A stretch of DNA of 64,000 nt from Mesorhizobium sp. B2-3-4 (GTDB lineage: Bacteria > Pseudomonadota > Alphaproteobacteria > Rhizobiales > Rhizobiaceae), in NCBI RefSeq assembly GCF_006442315.1, contig NZ_VFVY01000013.1, forward strand, positions 1 through 64,000. Reading direction: 5' to 3'. Each line of letters begins with the position of its first letter. Position 1 is the stretch's first letter. Shown in pieces: positions 1-8,824 of this stretch. The notes under the pieces are model-generated. The model was given only the letters and a program-made list of their open reading frames with translations. It made no database searches and had not been told where the DNA came from. A program made the position numbers and the translations under genes.

Positions 1-71
1 AATCCAGCCAGCATCTTGAATCACAAACACCTTGATTTGGGAATCCTACGATTCTCTCAAAGCAGGAAACG

Positions 72-129
72 CTCTAGGGCGGAGCAGTCGCGAAGCGACG
101 TCGCGGAGACCCTAGGATCCATGCCGTGA
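72..129. repeat. Left arm of inverted repeat flanking the GIY-YIG gene
   Basis: Positions 108-129 are an exact 22-bp reverse complement of 519-540 (core CCCTAGGATCCATGCCGTGA). Outside this core the similarity continues imperfectly to about position 74 on the left and 575 on the right. Each arm also carries CCTAGG-type sub-repeats, so each could fold by itself. This is seen directly in the sequence; whether the unit was ever mobile is inference. Confidence 0.85.
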
Positions 130-163
130 CGCTCGTGCTGTGCTACCGCGGTAAAATGGTCGG

Positions 164-451
164 CTACCAGCCCGTCCCACGGAATAGTTCAAACCATTCG
201 GGATTGGCCTTTTCGATCAGGTCTATCTTCCACTGTCGAGGCCAGCGCTTCAGCGACTTCTCGCGCTGGATGGCATCGGTGATGTCGAAGAACTCCTCGT
301 ACCAGACCAGCCGCTGCACGCCGTAGCGGCTGGTGAAGCCCGCACCCTGACCGGATTTGTGCTCCGGCATGCGGCGGCCGAGATCGTTGGTGACACCGAT
401 GTAAACGGTGCCACGTTTCTGACTCGCGGTCATGTAGACATAGCCCGTCAT
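164..451 (-). CDS. GIY-YIG domain endonuclease-like protein
   Basis: A 95-residue protein of the small single-domain GIY-YIG type (YhbQ/UPF0213-like). The signature appears as GYVYMTA near residues 3-9, followed by GTVYIGVTNDLGRR around 14-27, and then a conserved Lys/Arg/Glu-rich core (REKSLKRWPRQWKIDLIE). Family members are structure- or ends-specific nucleases of mostly unknown biological role. The gene stands alone inside a pair of inverted repeats and has no good Shine-Dalgarno sequence. It could be cargo or the driver of the repeat unit. The domain call is firm; the cellular role is unknown. Confidence 0.88.
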   Translation of the reverse strand: MTGYVYMTASQKRGTVYIGVTNDLGRRMPEHKSGQGAGFTSRYGVQRLVWYEEFFDITDAIQREKSLKRWPRQWKIDLIEKANPEWFELFRGTGW

Positions 452-518
452 GGTTCAGGTAACGAGGGTCGGTGCGTGCATAAGCGCCATTCTTATCCGT
501 TGCATTCTACGGCCGACA

Positions 519-577
519 TCACGGCATGGATCCTAGGGTCTGCGCCGCGTCGCTCCGCTCCTTGCTTCGCCCTAGGA
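519..577. repeat. Right arm of inverted repeat flanking the GIY-YIG gene
   Basis: Reverse complement of the left arm at 72-129, exact over 519-540 and imperfect to about 575. The rest of the 452-626 interval shows no other recognisable feature. No cydX-like small gene was found directly downstream of cydB. Confidence 0.85.
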
Positions 578-626
578 TGACGAATCCATTGGGTTTTGCC
601 AAAAGACCAAGGCGCTCAATCACCTC

Positions 627-1631
627 TCAATCATATGTCAGATCCGTCGCCTTCCCCCCGAACACGCGGTAGGCGTAGAACGAGTAGAAGATGATGATCG
701 GCAGCACGACGACCACGCCGACCAGGATGATGGCCAGGCTTTCGGTCGCCGAGGCCGCCTGCCAGATGGTCAGCCTGTCGGGCACCACATAGGGATAGAA
801 CGACCAAGCAAGGCCGGCGAAGCCCAGCACGAAAATGCCGGCCAGCGTCAGGAACGGCGTCAGCGCGCCGCGGTCGTCGGGCTTGGGCAGGTGGAAGGTC
901 TGCCGCCACAGCCACAGGAATAGCAGCGCCGACAGGATAGGCAGCGGCGACAGATAGAGCATTTCGGGCCACACGAACCATTTGTCGAAGATGCGCGGGC
1001 TGGCGAAGGGCGTCGCCAGCGACACGGCGGCCATGCCGAGCGCGGTCAGCACCAGCGCGGTGCGCAGCCAGCGCACCGCCTTCTTCTGCAGCTCGCCATC
1101 GGTCTTGTAGATCACCCAGGCGGCGCCCATCGCGGCGTAGGCTGCGGCGAGGCACAGCGCCACCAGCGCGCCGAACGCCATGCCGCCCGGGCCGATGTCG
1201 AGGCCGAGCACATAGACGCCCAGCATATAGCCCTGCGCCAGCGAGGCGATGATGGAACCGAGGAAGAAGATGCGGTTCCAGCGATGTTTCTTCCCCGCCG
1301 GCACCTTGGCGCGGAAATCGAAGGCGACGCCGCGCAGGATCAGCCCGACCAGAAGCACGAAGACGGGAATGTAGAGCGCGGTGAGGATGACGCCATGCGC
1401 CAGGGGAAAGGCGACCAGAAGCAGGCCGACGGCCAGCACCAGCCAGGTCTCGTTGGCGTCCCAGAACGGGCCGATCGCCGCGATCATCGTGTCCTGTTCG
1501 GCGTCCTCGGCCACGGCGAACAGGATGCCGATGCCGAGGTCGAAACCGTCGAGGATGACGTAGATCAGGATGGCGAGGCCCATCAGGCCGGCAAAGATCA
1601 GCGGCATCGCGGTTGGCCAGTCGTAAGTCAT
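627..1631 (-). CDS. cydB: Cytochrome bd-type ubiquinol oxidase subunit II
   Basis: A 334-residue polytopic membrane protein of the CydB/CioB family. It pairs with CydA to form a terminal oxidase that takes electrons from quinol to oxygen without pumping protons. The N-terminus shows the family's GLAILIYVILDGFDLG helix, then GPFWDANETWLVL, both hallmark CydB segments. Hydrophobic helices cover nearly the whole length. It starts 4 nt after the cydA stop, so the two genes form one operon. The short form and its partner resemble cyanide-insensitive (CioAB) oxidases of alphaproteobacteria. No CydDC assembly transporter is present in the window. Confidence 0.95.
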   Translation of the reverse strand: MTYDWPTAMPLIFAGLMGLAILIYVILDGFDLGIGILFAVAEDAEQDTMIAAIGPFWDANETWLVLAVGLLLVAFPLAHGVILTALYIPVFVLLVGLILRGVAFDFRAKVPAGKKHRWNRIFFLGSIIASLAQGYMLGVYVLGLDIGPGGMAFGALVALCLAAAYAAMGAAWVIYKTDGELQKKAVRWLRTALVLTALGMAAVSLATPFASPRIFDKWFVWPEMLYLSPLPILSALLFLWLWRQTFHLPKPDDRGALTPFLTLAGIFVLGFAGLAWSFYPYVVPDRLTIWQAASATESLAIILVGVVVVLPIIIFYSFYAYRVFGGKATDLTYD

Positions 1632-1635
1632 TTTC

Positions 1636-2997
1636 CTACTCCCCCGCCGCCGGCTGCGACAGCGCCGCGTTCATCACGCCCGGCAGCGGCGATGAATCGC
1701 CGTCCTTGGCCGCCTTCAGCGCCAGGTGCACCAGCACGCCGAGATAGGCGATCAGCAAAAGCACGTAGAGGACGAGGTAGATGGCCAGCGTCAGCGCCAC
1801 ATGGCTGCCGGCCACCGGGCCGACGGCGTCCGCCGTCTTCAGAATGCCGGTCACCAGCCAGGGCTGGCGGCCGATCTCGGTCGTGTACCAGCCGGCCAGC
1901 GTCGCCACCCATCCCGAGATCGCCATCGGCACCATCAGCATGGCGAGCGGCCTCGGCAGCGAATGCCGGCGCTTGAGGAAGAAGGCGGCCGACCACGAGA
2001 CGGCGAGCATCAGAAGCCCGGTGCCGACCATGATGCGAAAACCCCAGAACACCGGGAAGACCGGCGGGTGGTTGCCCGGATAGTCGTTGAGCCCCGGCAC
2101 GACGCCGCTGGTCGAGTGCCGCAGTATCAGGCTGGCGCCGTCGGGAATGGCGATCTCGAATTTGTTGTCCTTGGCCGCCTCGTCGGGCAGCGCGAACAGC
2201 ACCAGCGGCACGTTGGGGCCGGTGTTCCAGTTGGCCTCCATGGCGGCGATCTTCTGCGGCTGGTGCTCCAGCGTGTTCAGCCCATGCTGGTCGCCGGCGA
2301 AGATCTGGATCGGAATGAGGATGGCGGCGGTGAAGACGCCGGTGCGCAGCGCCTTCCACATCGATTCCGAGCGGTCGCCGGCGAGGTAGCGCAGCGCCGA
2401 CAGGCCCGCGATCAGGAACGACACCGTCAGCCCCGAGGCGAGCAGCATGTGCACCAGCCGGTAGGGCATGGACGGGTTGAAGACGATGGCCCACCAGTCG
2501 ACGGCGTGCGCCACGCCGTCGCGCATCTCGAAGCCGGCCGGCGTCTGCATCCAGGAATTGAGCGCGATGATCCAGAATGCCGAGACCGTCGTGCCGCCGG
2601 CCACCAGCACCGTCGCCAGCGTGTGGATGCGGTTGGAGACGCGGCGGAAGCCGAACAGCATGATGCCGAGGAAGGCCGCCTCGAGGAAGAAGGCGGTGAG
2701 GATTTCGTAGGCCAGCAGCGGTCCGGCGATGTTGCCGACTTTCTGCATGTAGCCCGGCCAGTTGGTGCCGAACTGGAAGCTCATGGTGACGCCGGTCACC
2801 ACGCCCATGGCAAAGGACAGCGCGAACACCTTCACCCAGGTGAAATAGGCCCGCATCCAGGCGGAATCATTGGTCGCGTTGTAGCGCAGCTTGAAGAACA
2901 GCAGCACCCAGCCAAGGGCAATGGTGATCGTCGGAAACAGGATATGGAACGAGATGTTCGCGCCGAACTGCATGCGCGACAGAATAAGCGGGTCCAT
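1636..2997 (-). CDS. cydA: Cytochrome bd-type ubiquinol oxidase subunit I
   Basis: A 453-residue CydA/CioA subunit carrying the b558, b595 and d haems. The likely axial His18 (SFHILFP), Glu98 and Glu106 (AYEILTAFFLEAAF) and His183 correspond to the E. coli haem/proton residues. The quinol loop contains GDQHGLNTLEHQPQKIAAME, and GRQPW is conserved near the C-terminus. The Q loop is short, as in cyanide-insensitive oxidases. I place the start at 2997 (Met-Asp-Pro-Leu), where the family begins and a GGAG lies upstream; an in-frame Met at 3030 would add 11 unconserved residues. It is cotranscribed with cydB. Confidence 0.95.
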   Translation of the reverse strand: MDPLILSRMQFGANISFHILFPTITIALGWVLLFFKLRYNATNDSAWMRAYFTWVKVFALSFAMGVVTGVTMSFQFGTNWPGYMQKVGNIAGPLLAYEILTAFFLEAAFLGIMLFGFRRVSNRIHTLATVLVAGGTTVSAFWIIALNSWMQTPAGFEMRDGVAHAVDWWAIVFNPSMPYRLVHMLLASGLTVSFLIAGLSALRYLAGDRSESMWKALRTGVFTAAILIPIQIFAGDQHGLNTLEHQPQKIAAMEANWNTGPNVPLVLFALPDEAAKDNKFEIAIPDGASLILRHSTSGVVPGLNDYPGNHPPVFPVFWGFRIMVGTGLLMLAVSWSAAFFLKRRHSLPRPLAMLMVPMAISGWVATLAGWYTTEIGRQPWLVTGILKTADAVGPVAGSHVALTLAIYLVLYVLLLIAYLGVLVHLALKAAKDGDSSPLPGVMNAALSQPAAGE

Positions 2998-3194
2998 GGC
3001 GGGCTCCGGCTGCTTCCAGGGCTGGCGCACGATAGGCCCGAAACCCGGCTCAGGTCAAAGCGGCGTCCTGCCGCGAGGCTGAACGCCACAAGGACAATTT
3101 TGGCGCTCGACTGGCCGCCAGCATCCCCAACGCGATTTTGTGAAGACAACTGTTCGTAGCGATCTTCGCCCTACAAATGGAAAGGAGAACCGCC

Positions 3195-3254
3195 ATGAAA
3201 AATATCTTGATCGCTATCGCGTACGCCCTGCTAACGATCGCCCACCTGTTCTAA
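3195..3254 (+). CDS. Putative 19-residue hydrophobic microprotein
   Basis: The open frame encodes Met-Lys-Asn followed by a continuous hydrophobic stretch (ILIAIAYALLTIAHLF) long enough for one short membrane helix. A near-perfect Shine-Dalgarno sequence (AAGGAG, 3182-3187) sits 7 nt before the ATG, far better than most starts in this window. The gene is divergent from cydA and upstream of the XRE gene. No family is recognised. It could be a small membrane subunit, a toxin-like peptide or a translated leader. Expression is inferred only from the ribosome-binding site. Confidence 0.4.
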   Translation: MKNILIAIAYALLTIAHLF

Positions 3255-3290
3255 GGCGACAGCCGCCTGGCTCGACGAAGTGTGCCTTAA

Positions 3291-3344
3291 AATACGAACA
3301 GCATTCGTATTGTCCTTGCAATTTACGAACTATGTTCGTATAAT
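3291..3344 (+). promoter_or_regulatory. Promoter with two spaced operators for the XRE gene
   Basis: A sigma70-type promoter is visible: -35 TTGCAA (3316-3321), a 17-bp spacer and -10 TATAAT (3339-3344). Two palindromes of the form TACGAA-N5-TTCGTA lie at 3293-3309 and 3324-3340. The second fills the spacer and touches the -10 element, and the first lies just upstream of the -35. Their centres are 31 bp apart, about three helical turns. This is the layout expected for cooperative autorepression by the downstream XRE protein; binding is inferred. Confidence 0.7.
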
Positions 3345-3395
3345 TTAGTCACCGATGCGAGATGCCTCGGCAAGACACTGACGGAGCAAAATCAA

Positions 3396-3785
3396 ATGGA
3401 ACCCCAAAAGCTCATTCAGATGCGCCGCACAGCGAAACTGACTCAGAGTCAAATGGCGGAAGCCTTGGGTTTCTCTCTACGCGGGTATCAGAAGCTCGAA
3501 AGCGGTGAAAGTCCGATTGAGATCCGTCACACGATCGCCATTGAAGCAATCCTCAAGGAGAAAGCTATGAATATCCAGCCTACCCACGTCGATGCGGGAA
3601 TTGTCATTGACGCCAACATCCACCTGACCGAAGCCCTCATAAAGAAGCTCGTCAACATTGGCGTGATTGAAAAAACGGATGTCGCGGACATGTTGAATGA
3701 CATTATCCAGACGGACAAGGAAACAAACCATCCGAATGCTGCAGGAGTTGAAGCCCTCCTTCGGAAGTTGTTCACGCCGTCGTAA
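3396..3785 (+). CDS. XRE-family helix-turn-helix transcriptional regulator
   Basis: A 129-residue protein. Residues about 5-40 form a Cro/C1-type helix-turn-helix (LIQMRRTAKLTQSQMAEALG, then SLRGYQKLESGE). The rest, about residues 60-129, is not a domain I recognise and may mediate dimerisation. The gene follows a clear promoter containing two copies of the TACGAA-N5-TTCGTA palindrome, so it is probably autoregulated. Its base composition is less GC-rich than the neighbouring cyd and ABC genes, which may indicate acquisition. Targets other than its own promoter are unknown; the hydrophobic mini-gene just upstream is a candidate partner. Confidence 0.85.
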   Translation: MEPQKLIQMRRTAKLTQSQMAEALGFSLRGYQKLESGESPIEIRHTIAIEAILKEKAMNIQPTHVDAGIVIDANIHLTEALIKKLVNIGVIEKTDVADMLNDIIQTDKETNHPNAAGVEALLRKLFTPS

Positions 3786-3965
3786 CGTGCGAAGCGAGGC
3801 AAGGTCGCAAGAACACGACCGTGAATTGTAACGGATCGGATGTAGCTCGCAATCGGCATCCTGCAGGGGCTGTCGGCAACTGGCAGCAGCTTCATTGCTC
3901 CCGGTTGCACGCCCTGACATTCGGCCTATATCAGGGGACCTCTTTCAAGCAGCCGTTTTCAGCCC

Positions 3966-4888
<923 letters not shown>

Positions 4889-4892
<4 letters not shown>

Positions 4893-5650
4893 ACCTTCGT
4901 GCGGTATGGGCGATCTACCGGGTCGAGATGGCGCGTGCGTTCCGCACCGTACTGCAGAGCATCATCTCGCCTGTCATCTCGACCTCGCTCTATTTCGTCG
5001 TCTTCGGCTCGGCCATCGGCTCGCGCATCACCGAGATCGACGGCATCAGCTACGGCGCCTTCATCGTGCCGGGACTGATCATGCTGTCGCTGCTGACGCA
5101 GTCGATCTCCAACGCGTCCTTCGCCATCTATTTCCCGAAATTCGTCGGCTCGATCTACGAGCTTTTGTCAGCGCCGGTATCCTATCTGGAGATCGTCATC
5201 GCCTATGTCGGGGGTGCCGCGACCAAGTCGATCATCCTTGGCCTGATCATCCTGGCCACCGCTTCGCTGTTCGTGCCGTTGCGGATCGAACATCCGTTCT
5301 GGATGCTCGCCTTCCTGATCCTGACGGCGGTCACCTTCAGCCTGTTCGGCTTCATCATCGGCATCTGGGCGAAAAGCTTCGAACAGCTGCAACTGGTGCC
5401 GCTGCTGATCGTCACGCCGCTGACCTTCCTCGGCGGCAGCTTCTATTCGATCCATATGCTGCCAGGCATCTGGAAGACGATCACGCTGTTCAATCCGGTG
5501 GTCTACCTGATCAGCGGCTTCCGCTGGAGTTTCTACGGCAAGGCCGACGTCTCGGTCGGCGTCAGCCTCGGCATGACGCTGGTGTTCCTGATCGTCTGTA
5601 TCGGTATCGTCGCCTGGATCTTCAAGACCGGCTACCGGCTCAGGAACTGA
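4889..5650 (+). CDS. ABC-2 type transporter permease (YadH/NodJ-like)
   Basis: A 253-residue membrane subunit with about six hydrophobic helices and the ABC-2 hallmark near the middle (LLIVTPLTFLGGSFYSIHML, then FNPVVYLISGFRWSFYG). It pairs with the upstream ATPase through a 4-nt start-stop overlap. The family exports lipids, polysaccharides or drugs; NodIJ exports Nod factors, but no nod genes are nearby and YadGH-type homologues are general in proteobacteria. I therefore leave the substrate open. Confidence 0.93.
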
Positions 5651-5737
5651 ACCGGGAGCGGCCGCCGATGCGCGGCCTCATGGCGGCCTGAGCCTTGACG
5701 ACCTTGTCGAGGCGGCCTGTAGGATGATTGACTCCCC

Positions 5738-6775
5738 CTAAATAGCCTTGACCAGCCGCAGCAGCCCCAGCATCTCGATATAGGTCCCCTCGCGAAAGGC
5801 GATGTAGACCGGCTCCTCGGCGCCGTGAAACCGGCGCTTGAAGGCGGCCTGGCCCTGCAGGTTGAACCGGCGGCGGTTGACCCAGGGCGAGGAGTAGGCG
5901 CGCTGGAAGGTGTTGTGCCAGAACGTGCTTTCGGCAAATCCGCTCGGGCCTATATCGACCAGCGGCGACAGGCCGAGCGTCACCACCGAAACGCCTTCCT
6001 CGCGAAAGCGGTCGACGGCGTATTTGGTCAGGCCGATCTCGGCATGCGGCGAGGCATCGATATGCTTGCGCTTGAAGGCGGTGGTGTAGCCGATCACCTT
6101 GCCGTCGCGGAACAACGGATCGAAGTCGAGCAGGGCGATCAGCTCGCCATCGGGGCCATGCAGCACGAAACGGCGCATGTCGGTGCCGAGCTGGTCGTTG
6201 AAGGGACGGTTGAGGAAGCCCATCTCCCAGCGCTTGACGATGCGGTCGCCGCGCCAGTTTTCCGACAGCCGCTTGATCTCGTCGAGATGGACCGTGCGCT
6301 TGTCCTCCTCGAACGAAAAGCCTTTCTTCAACAGCCAGCGCTCGGAATAGCGCACGGTCTCGTTGCGCTTGCCGGAAAAATCATGGCCCGGCAGCTCCAG
6401 GCGGGTGTCGATGCCCAGCCGGTTGATCTTGTAGCCGAGCCCGGCCAGGACGCGTGCCGTTTCGGCACCGATCTGCACGAACCACGGGTTGCCGGCGCTC
6501 TCGACGAAACGCCTGATCGTGTCGGGCCGCCGCGCCGGAGCCACGACTGGGTCGCCGAGCGCGAAATGGTGCTTCATCTTGGTGCCGAAGGCGATATAGC
6601 CGTCCGCGTCGCCGAAATAGGAAAGCTTTTGCTGCACGGCGGTGGAATAGGCGAGCGAGAAATCGCCATGACGGCGCACCAGCGCCAGGCGCTCGACATG
6701 CGTCAGCGCCAGCCGCTCGACCTTGGGCGAGGCGCCCTCGAGGATATTGTCGAAATAGATCCGCAAGGAGGGCAT
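5738..6775 (-). CDS. DUF2156 / phosphatidylglycerol lysyltransferase C-terminal-like protein
   Basis: A 345-residue soluble protein resembling the C-terminal catalytic half of MprF (two GNAT-like folds, DUF2156) without the membrane flippase part. Recognisable pieces are the N-terminal LSYFGDADGYIAFG, the GDPV motif and the later SPLVDIG segment. In MprF this domain transfers an amino acid from aminoacyl-tRNA to a lipid; stand-alone versions have other or unknown acceptors. It is convergent with the ABC exporter upstream. The domain call is fairly confident; the substrate is unknown. Confidence 0.75.
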   Translation of the reverse strand: MPSLRIYFDNILEGASPKVERLALTHVERLALVRRHGDFSLAYSTAVQQKLSYFGDADGYIAFGTKMKHHFALGDPVVAPARRPDTIRRFVESAGNPWFVQIGAETARVLAGLGYKINRLGIDTRLELPGHDFSGKRNETVRYSERWLLKKGFSFEEDKRTVHLDEIKRLSENWRGDRIVKRWEMGFLNRPFNDQLGTDMRRFVLHGPDGELIALLDFDPLFRDGKVIGYTTAFKRKHIDASPHAEIGLTKYAVDRFREEGVSVVTLGLSPLVDIGPSGFAESTFWHNTFQRAYSSPWVNRRRFNLQGQAAFKRRFHGAEEPVYIAFREGTYIEMLGLLRLVKAI

Positions 6776-7177
6776 GGTCGAGATTCCGCGTGCCGTCTGC
6801 GGCGCCGCGTGCCCTGGATGGTACGCAAGACCGCCGTGGCGCCTTGATTACTCGCGGGAAGCCGAAGTCGGTTACGGGTTCGAATTCCTGCGCCGTCGAA
6901 AGAGATCCGCCAACCCCCCGGACCTCGAATCAATCACATTGCCGCGACCTGATTATCGCCGATGCCGCGCATATGCCATATAGGGCTGCATGTATTCGGA
7001 CAGAAGCGGGCAACTGTGCCGTTGTTCGCGGGCGGATGCTTCGGAACGAGACCGCGGCACGGCGCGGGCCTCTAGGATCGGCATCGGTTGCCCTTCGGGC
7101 CTTATGCGCGATCAAACTGTTACAGCGTCCTGCGAGCCTTTCGGGGTTGCCGCGCGGCGAATGGGATTCGAGAGTGA
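6776..7177. other. Non-coding interval between DUF2156 gene and monooxygenase gene
   Basis: This divergent intergenic region of about 400 bases must hold the promoters of both flanking genes. I see no convincing -35/-10 pair, palindrome or RNA gene. A T-loop-like GGGTTCGAATTCC at about 6877-6889 lacks the matching stem and is not part of a tRNA. Confidence 0.5.
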
Positions 7178-8359
7178 ATGGCTGATACCACAACCCGGAC
7201 GACGATGGAGCAGTCGATGGCGGTCGAGCCGGCGATCGTCATTGGCGCCGGCGCCGCCGGACTGGCCGCTGCGCAGGCCCTGATCAGGGCCGGGGTGGCG
7301 ACGACTGTCCTGGAGAAGGAAAGCCGGCTGGCCGAACCCTGGCGCCGGCGGCACCAGCAATTGCATCTCAACACCCATCGCGATCTCTCGGCGCTGCCCG
7401 GTCTTGCCTATCCCAGAAATACCCCCGCCTTTCCGCACCGCGACGTCGTCATCCGCCATATGAACGATTTCCATGCGGCCAACCGCCTGCCTGTCGAGTT
7501 TGGCGTATCCGTCGAGGCCATCGTGTTCAGGGGCGATCACTGGGTTGTCCGCACCAGCGCCGGCACACGCCTGGCGCACCATGTCGTTGTCGCCACCGGC
7601 CGCGACCGGGAGCCGTTCACGCCGCAATGGAAGGGCATGCGGACATTCGCGGGCCGGATCGTCCATTCGGCGGATTTTGGCGATGCCCAGGCCTATGCGG
7701 GCAAGAAAGTACTGGTTGTGGGCGCCGGCAATTCGGGCTTCGATGCGCTCAACCATCTGGCGGGCATCGATACGTCGGCTGTCTGGCTGTCTGCCCGCAG
7801 CGGCCCCGCCCTTCTGCCCAAGCGCATCGGCAAGATCGCCGTGCATCGCCTGTCGCCGCTCATGGCGCGCCTGCCGTTGCGCGTCGCCGATGCCGCGATA
7901 GCGGCGACGCAGCGCCTGGTTTTCGGCGACCTGACCAAATTCGGCATGCCGCCGGCAGGCGCCGGCGGCGCCAGCCGCCTGATTTCGGACTATACCGCGA
8001 TCGCCGCCGACGATGGCGCCGTAGATGCCGTCAAATCGGGCAGGATCGTCGTCGTGCCTGGGATACGGGAGTTCACCCGCGACGGCGTCATCCTGGCCAA
8101 TGGCAGTCTGATCGCTCCCGACATCGTCATTGCGGCGACGGGCTACCGCACCGGGCTGGAGCACATGGTGGGCGCTCTCGGCGTGCTCGACGAGAAGGGC
8201 GTTCCGCTCTTCAACGGCGGCGAGGCCGATCCGAAACTGCCGGGCCTGTGGTTCACCGGCATGCGGCCGAGCATTCGCGGCTGCTTCGCCAATGCCGGCA
8301 TATTGGCCAGGGCGATCGCCAGGCGTGTCGCCGGCTCACCCCGGACATCCGGTACGTAG
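7178..8359 (+). CDS. Flavin-containing monooxygenase-like NAD(P)/FAD oxidoreductase
   Basis: A 393-residue two-dinucleotide-fold flavoprotein. The FAD motif is GAGAAG (residues 23-28) and the NADPH motif is GAGNSG (182-187), with a VVATG linker near 137-141 and a second IAATGY near the C-terminus. The arrangement fits class B flavin monooxygenases of the YUCCA/CzcO-like type, which oxygenate small molecules. The start at 7178 is poorly supported by a ribosome-binding site; Met at 7217, preceded by GGAG, is an alternative that keeps the FAD motif intact. It is monocistronic. Confidence 0.85.
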   Translation: MADTTTRTTMEQSMAVEPAIVIGAGAAGLAAAQALIRAGVATTVLEKESRLAEPWRRRHQQLHLNTHRDLSALPGLAYPRNTPAFPHRDVVIRHMNDFHAANRLPVEFGVSVEAIVFRGDHWVVRTSAGTRLAHHVVVATGRDREPFTPQWKGMRTFAGRIVHSADFGDAQAYAGKKVLVVGAGNSGFDALNHLAGIDTSAVWLSARSGPALLPKRIGKIAVHRLSPLMARLPLRVADAAIAATQRLVFGDLTKFGMPPAGAGGASRLISDYTAIAADDGAVDAVKSGRIVVVPGIREFTRDGVILANGSLIAPDIVIAATGYRTGLEHMVGALGVLDEKGVPLFNGGEADPKLPGLWFTGMRPSIRGCFANAGILARAIARRVAGSPRTSGT

Positions 8360-8466
8360 CGTATTGGCCCGTCAATCGGCTTTCCATCAATCGGTTTTCG
8401 CTTGAGAAGTGCCACGAACGCGGCCATCGCTGAGCGGGCCGCATGGGGCAATTCTTGTCCGGCGCC

Positions 8467-8691
8467 TCACGCCGATTTCGGCTCCAGCCGCCGGAAACCG
8501 ACAGCCTCCGTCAGCATCTCCTCGTCGACCATGCCGGCGTTGTAGAGCGCGAGCAGGTTGAGCGCCAGCTCGCGCGCTTCGGCGGATTCGGGGTGCGCTT
8601 GACGTCGGCGGCAGGCCTCGTCGAAGACGCGTTGCAAGGTGGCCACTTCGCCAGGTTTGAGCAGGCCACGGTCATAGATCGACTTGGGCAT
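8467..8691 (-). CDS. Conserved hypothetical protein, 74 residues
   Basis: A small, soluble, mostly helical protein starting at Met-Pro-Lys-Ser-Ile-Tyr-Asp, preceded by an AGGAG ribosome-binding site about 9 nt upstream. A longer in-frame start at 8769 would add 26 residues with no supporting signal. The sequence contains a charged helix (TLQRVFDEACRRRQAHPESA) and a C-terminal EAVGFRRLEPK. I do not recognise a named family or function. It lies between the convergent monooxygenase gene and phoX. Confidence 0.7.
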   Translation of the reverse strand: MPKSIYDRGLLKPGEVATLQRVFDEACRRRQAHPESAEARELALNLLALYNAGMVDEEMLTEAVGFRRLEPKSA

Positions 8692-8824
8692 GGCGATGAT
8701 CTCCTGATCACGATCTAGGGCGCCATGTGTAAATTGCCAATCTTTCCCGAGGCTTGAATGCAATGCCACGCAAAGGGAAGGGCTCCGGACAGCCGAAGCC
8801 CCTCCCGCTTTGTCTCATCCGATG

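Noticed and set aside
560..626. A cydX-like small subunit gene after cydB
   Set aside because: The minus-strand frame after cydB hits a stop within a few codons, and the region is mostly the repeat arm.
1726..3159. Long open frame on the plus strand opposite cydA (similar frames lie opposite phoX, ligD and the TRAP permease)
   Set aside because: These arise from high GC and the codon periodicity of the real gene; the translations are His/Gln/Arg/Gly-rich with no recognisable domain.
6870..6905. Possible tRNA T-arm (GGGTTCGAATTCC)
   Set aside because: The flanking bases do not form the 5-bp stem, the conserved C after the loop is absent, and no acceptor or anticodon arm can be found around it.
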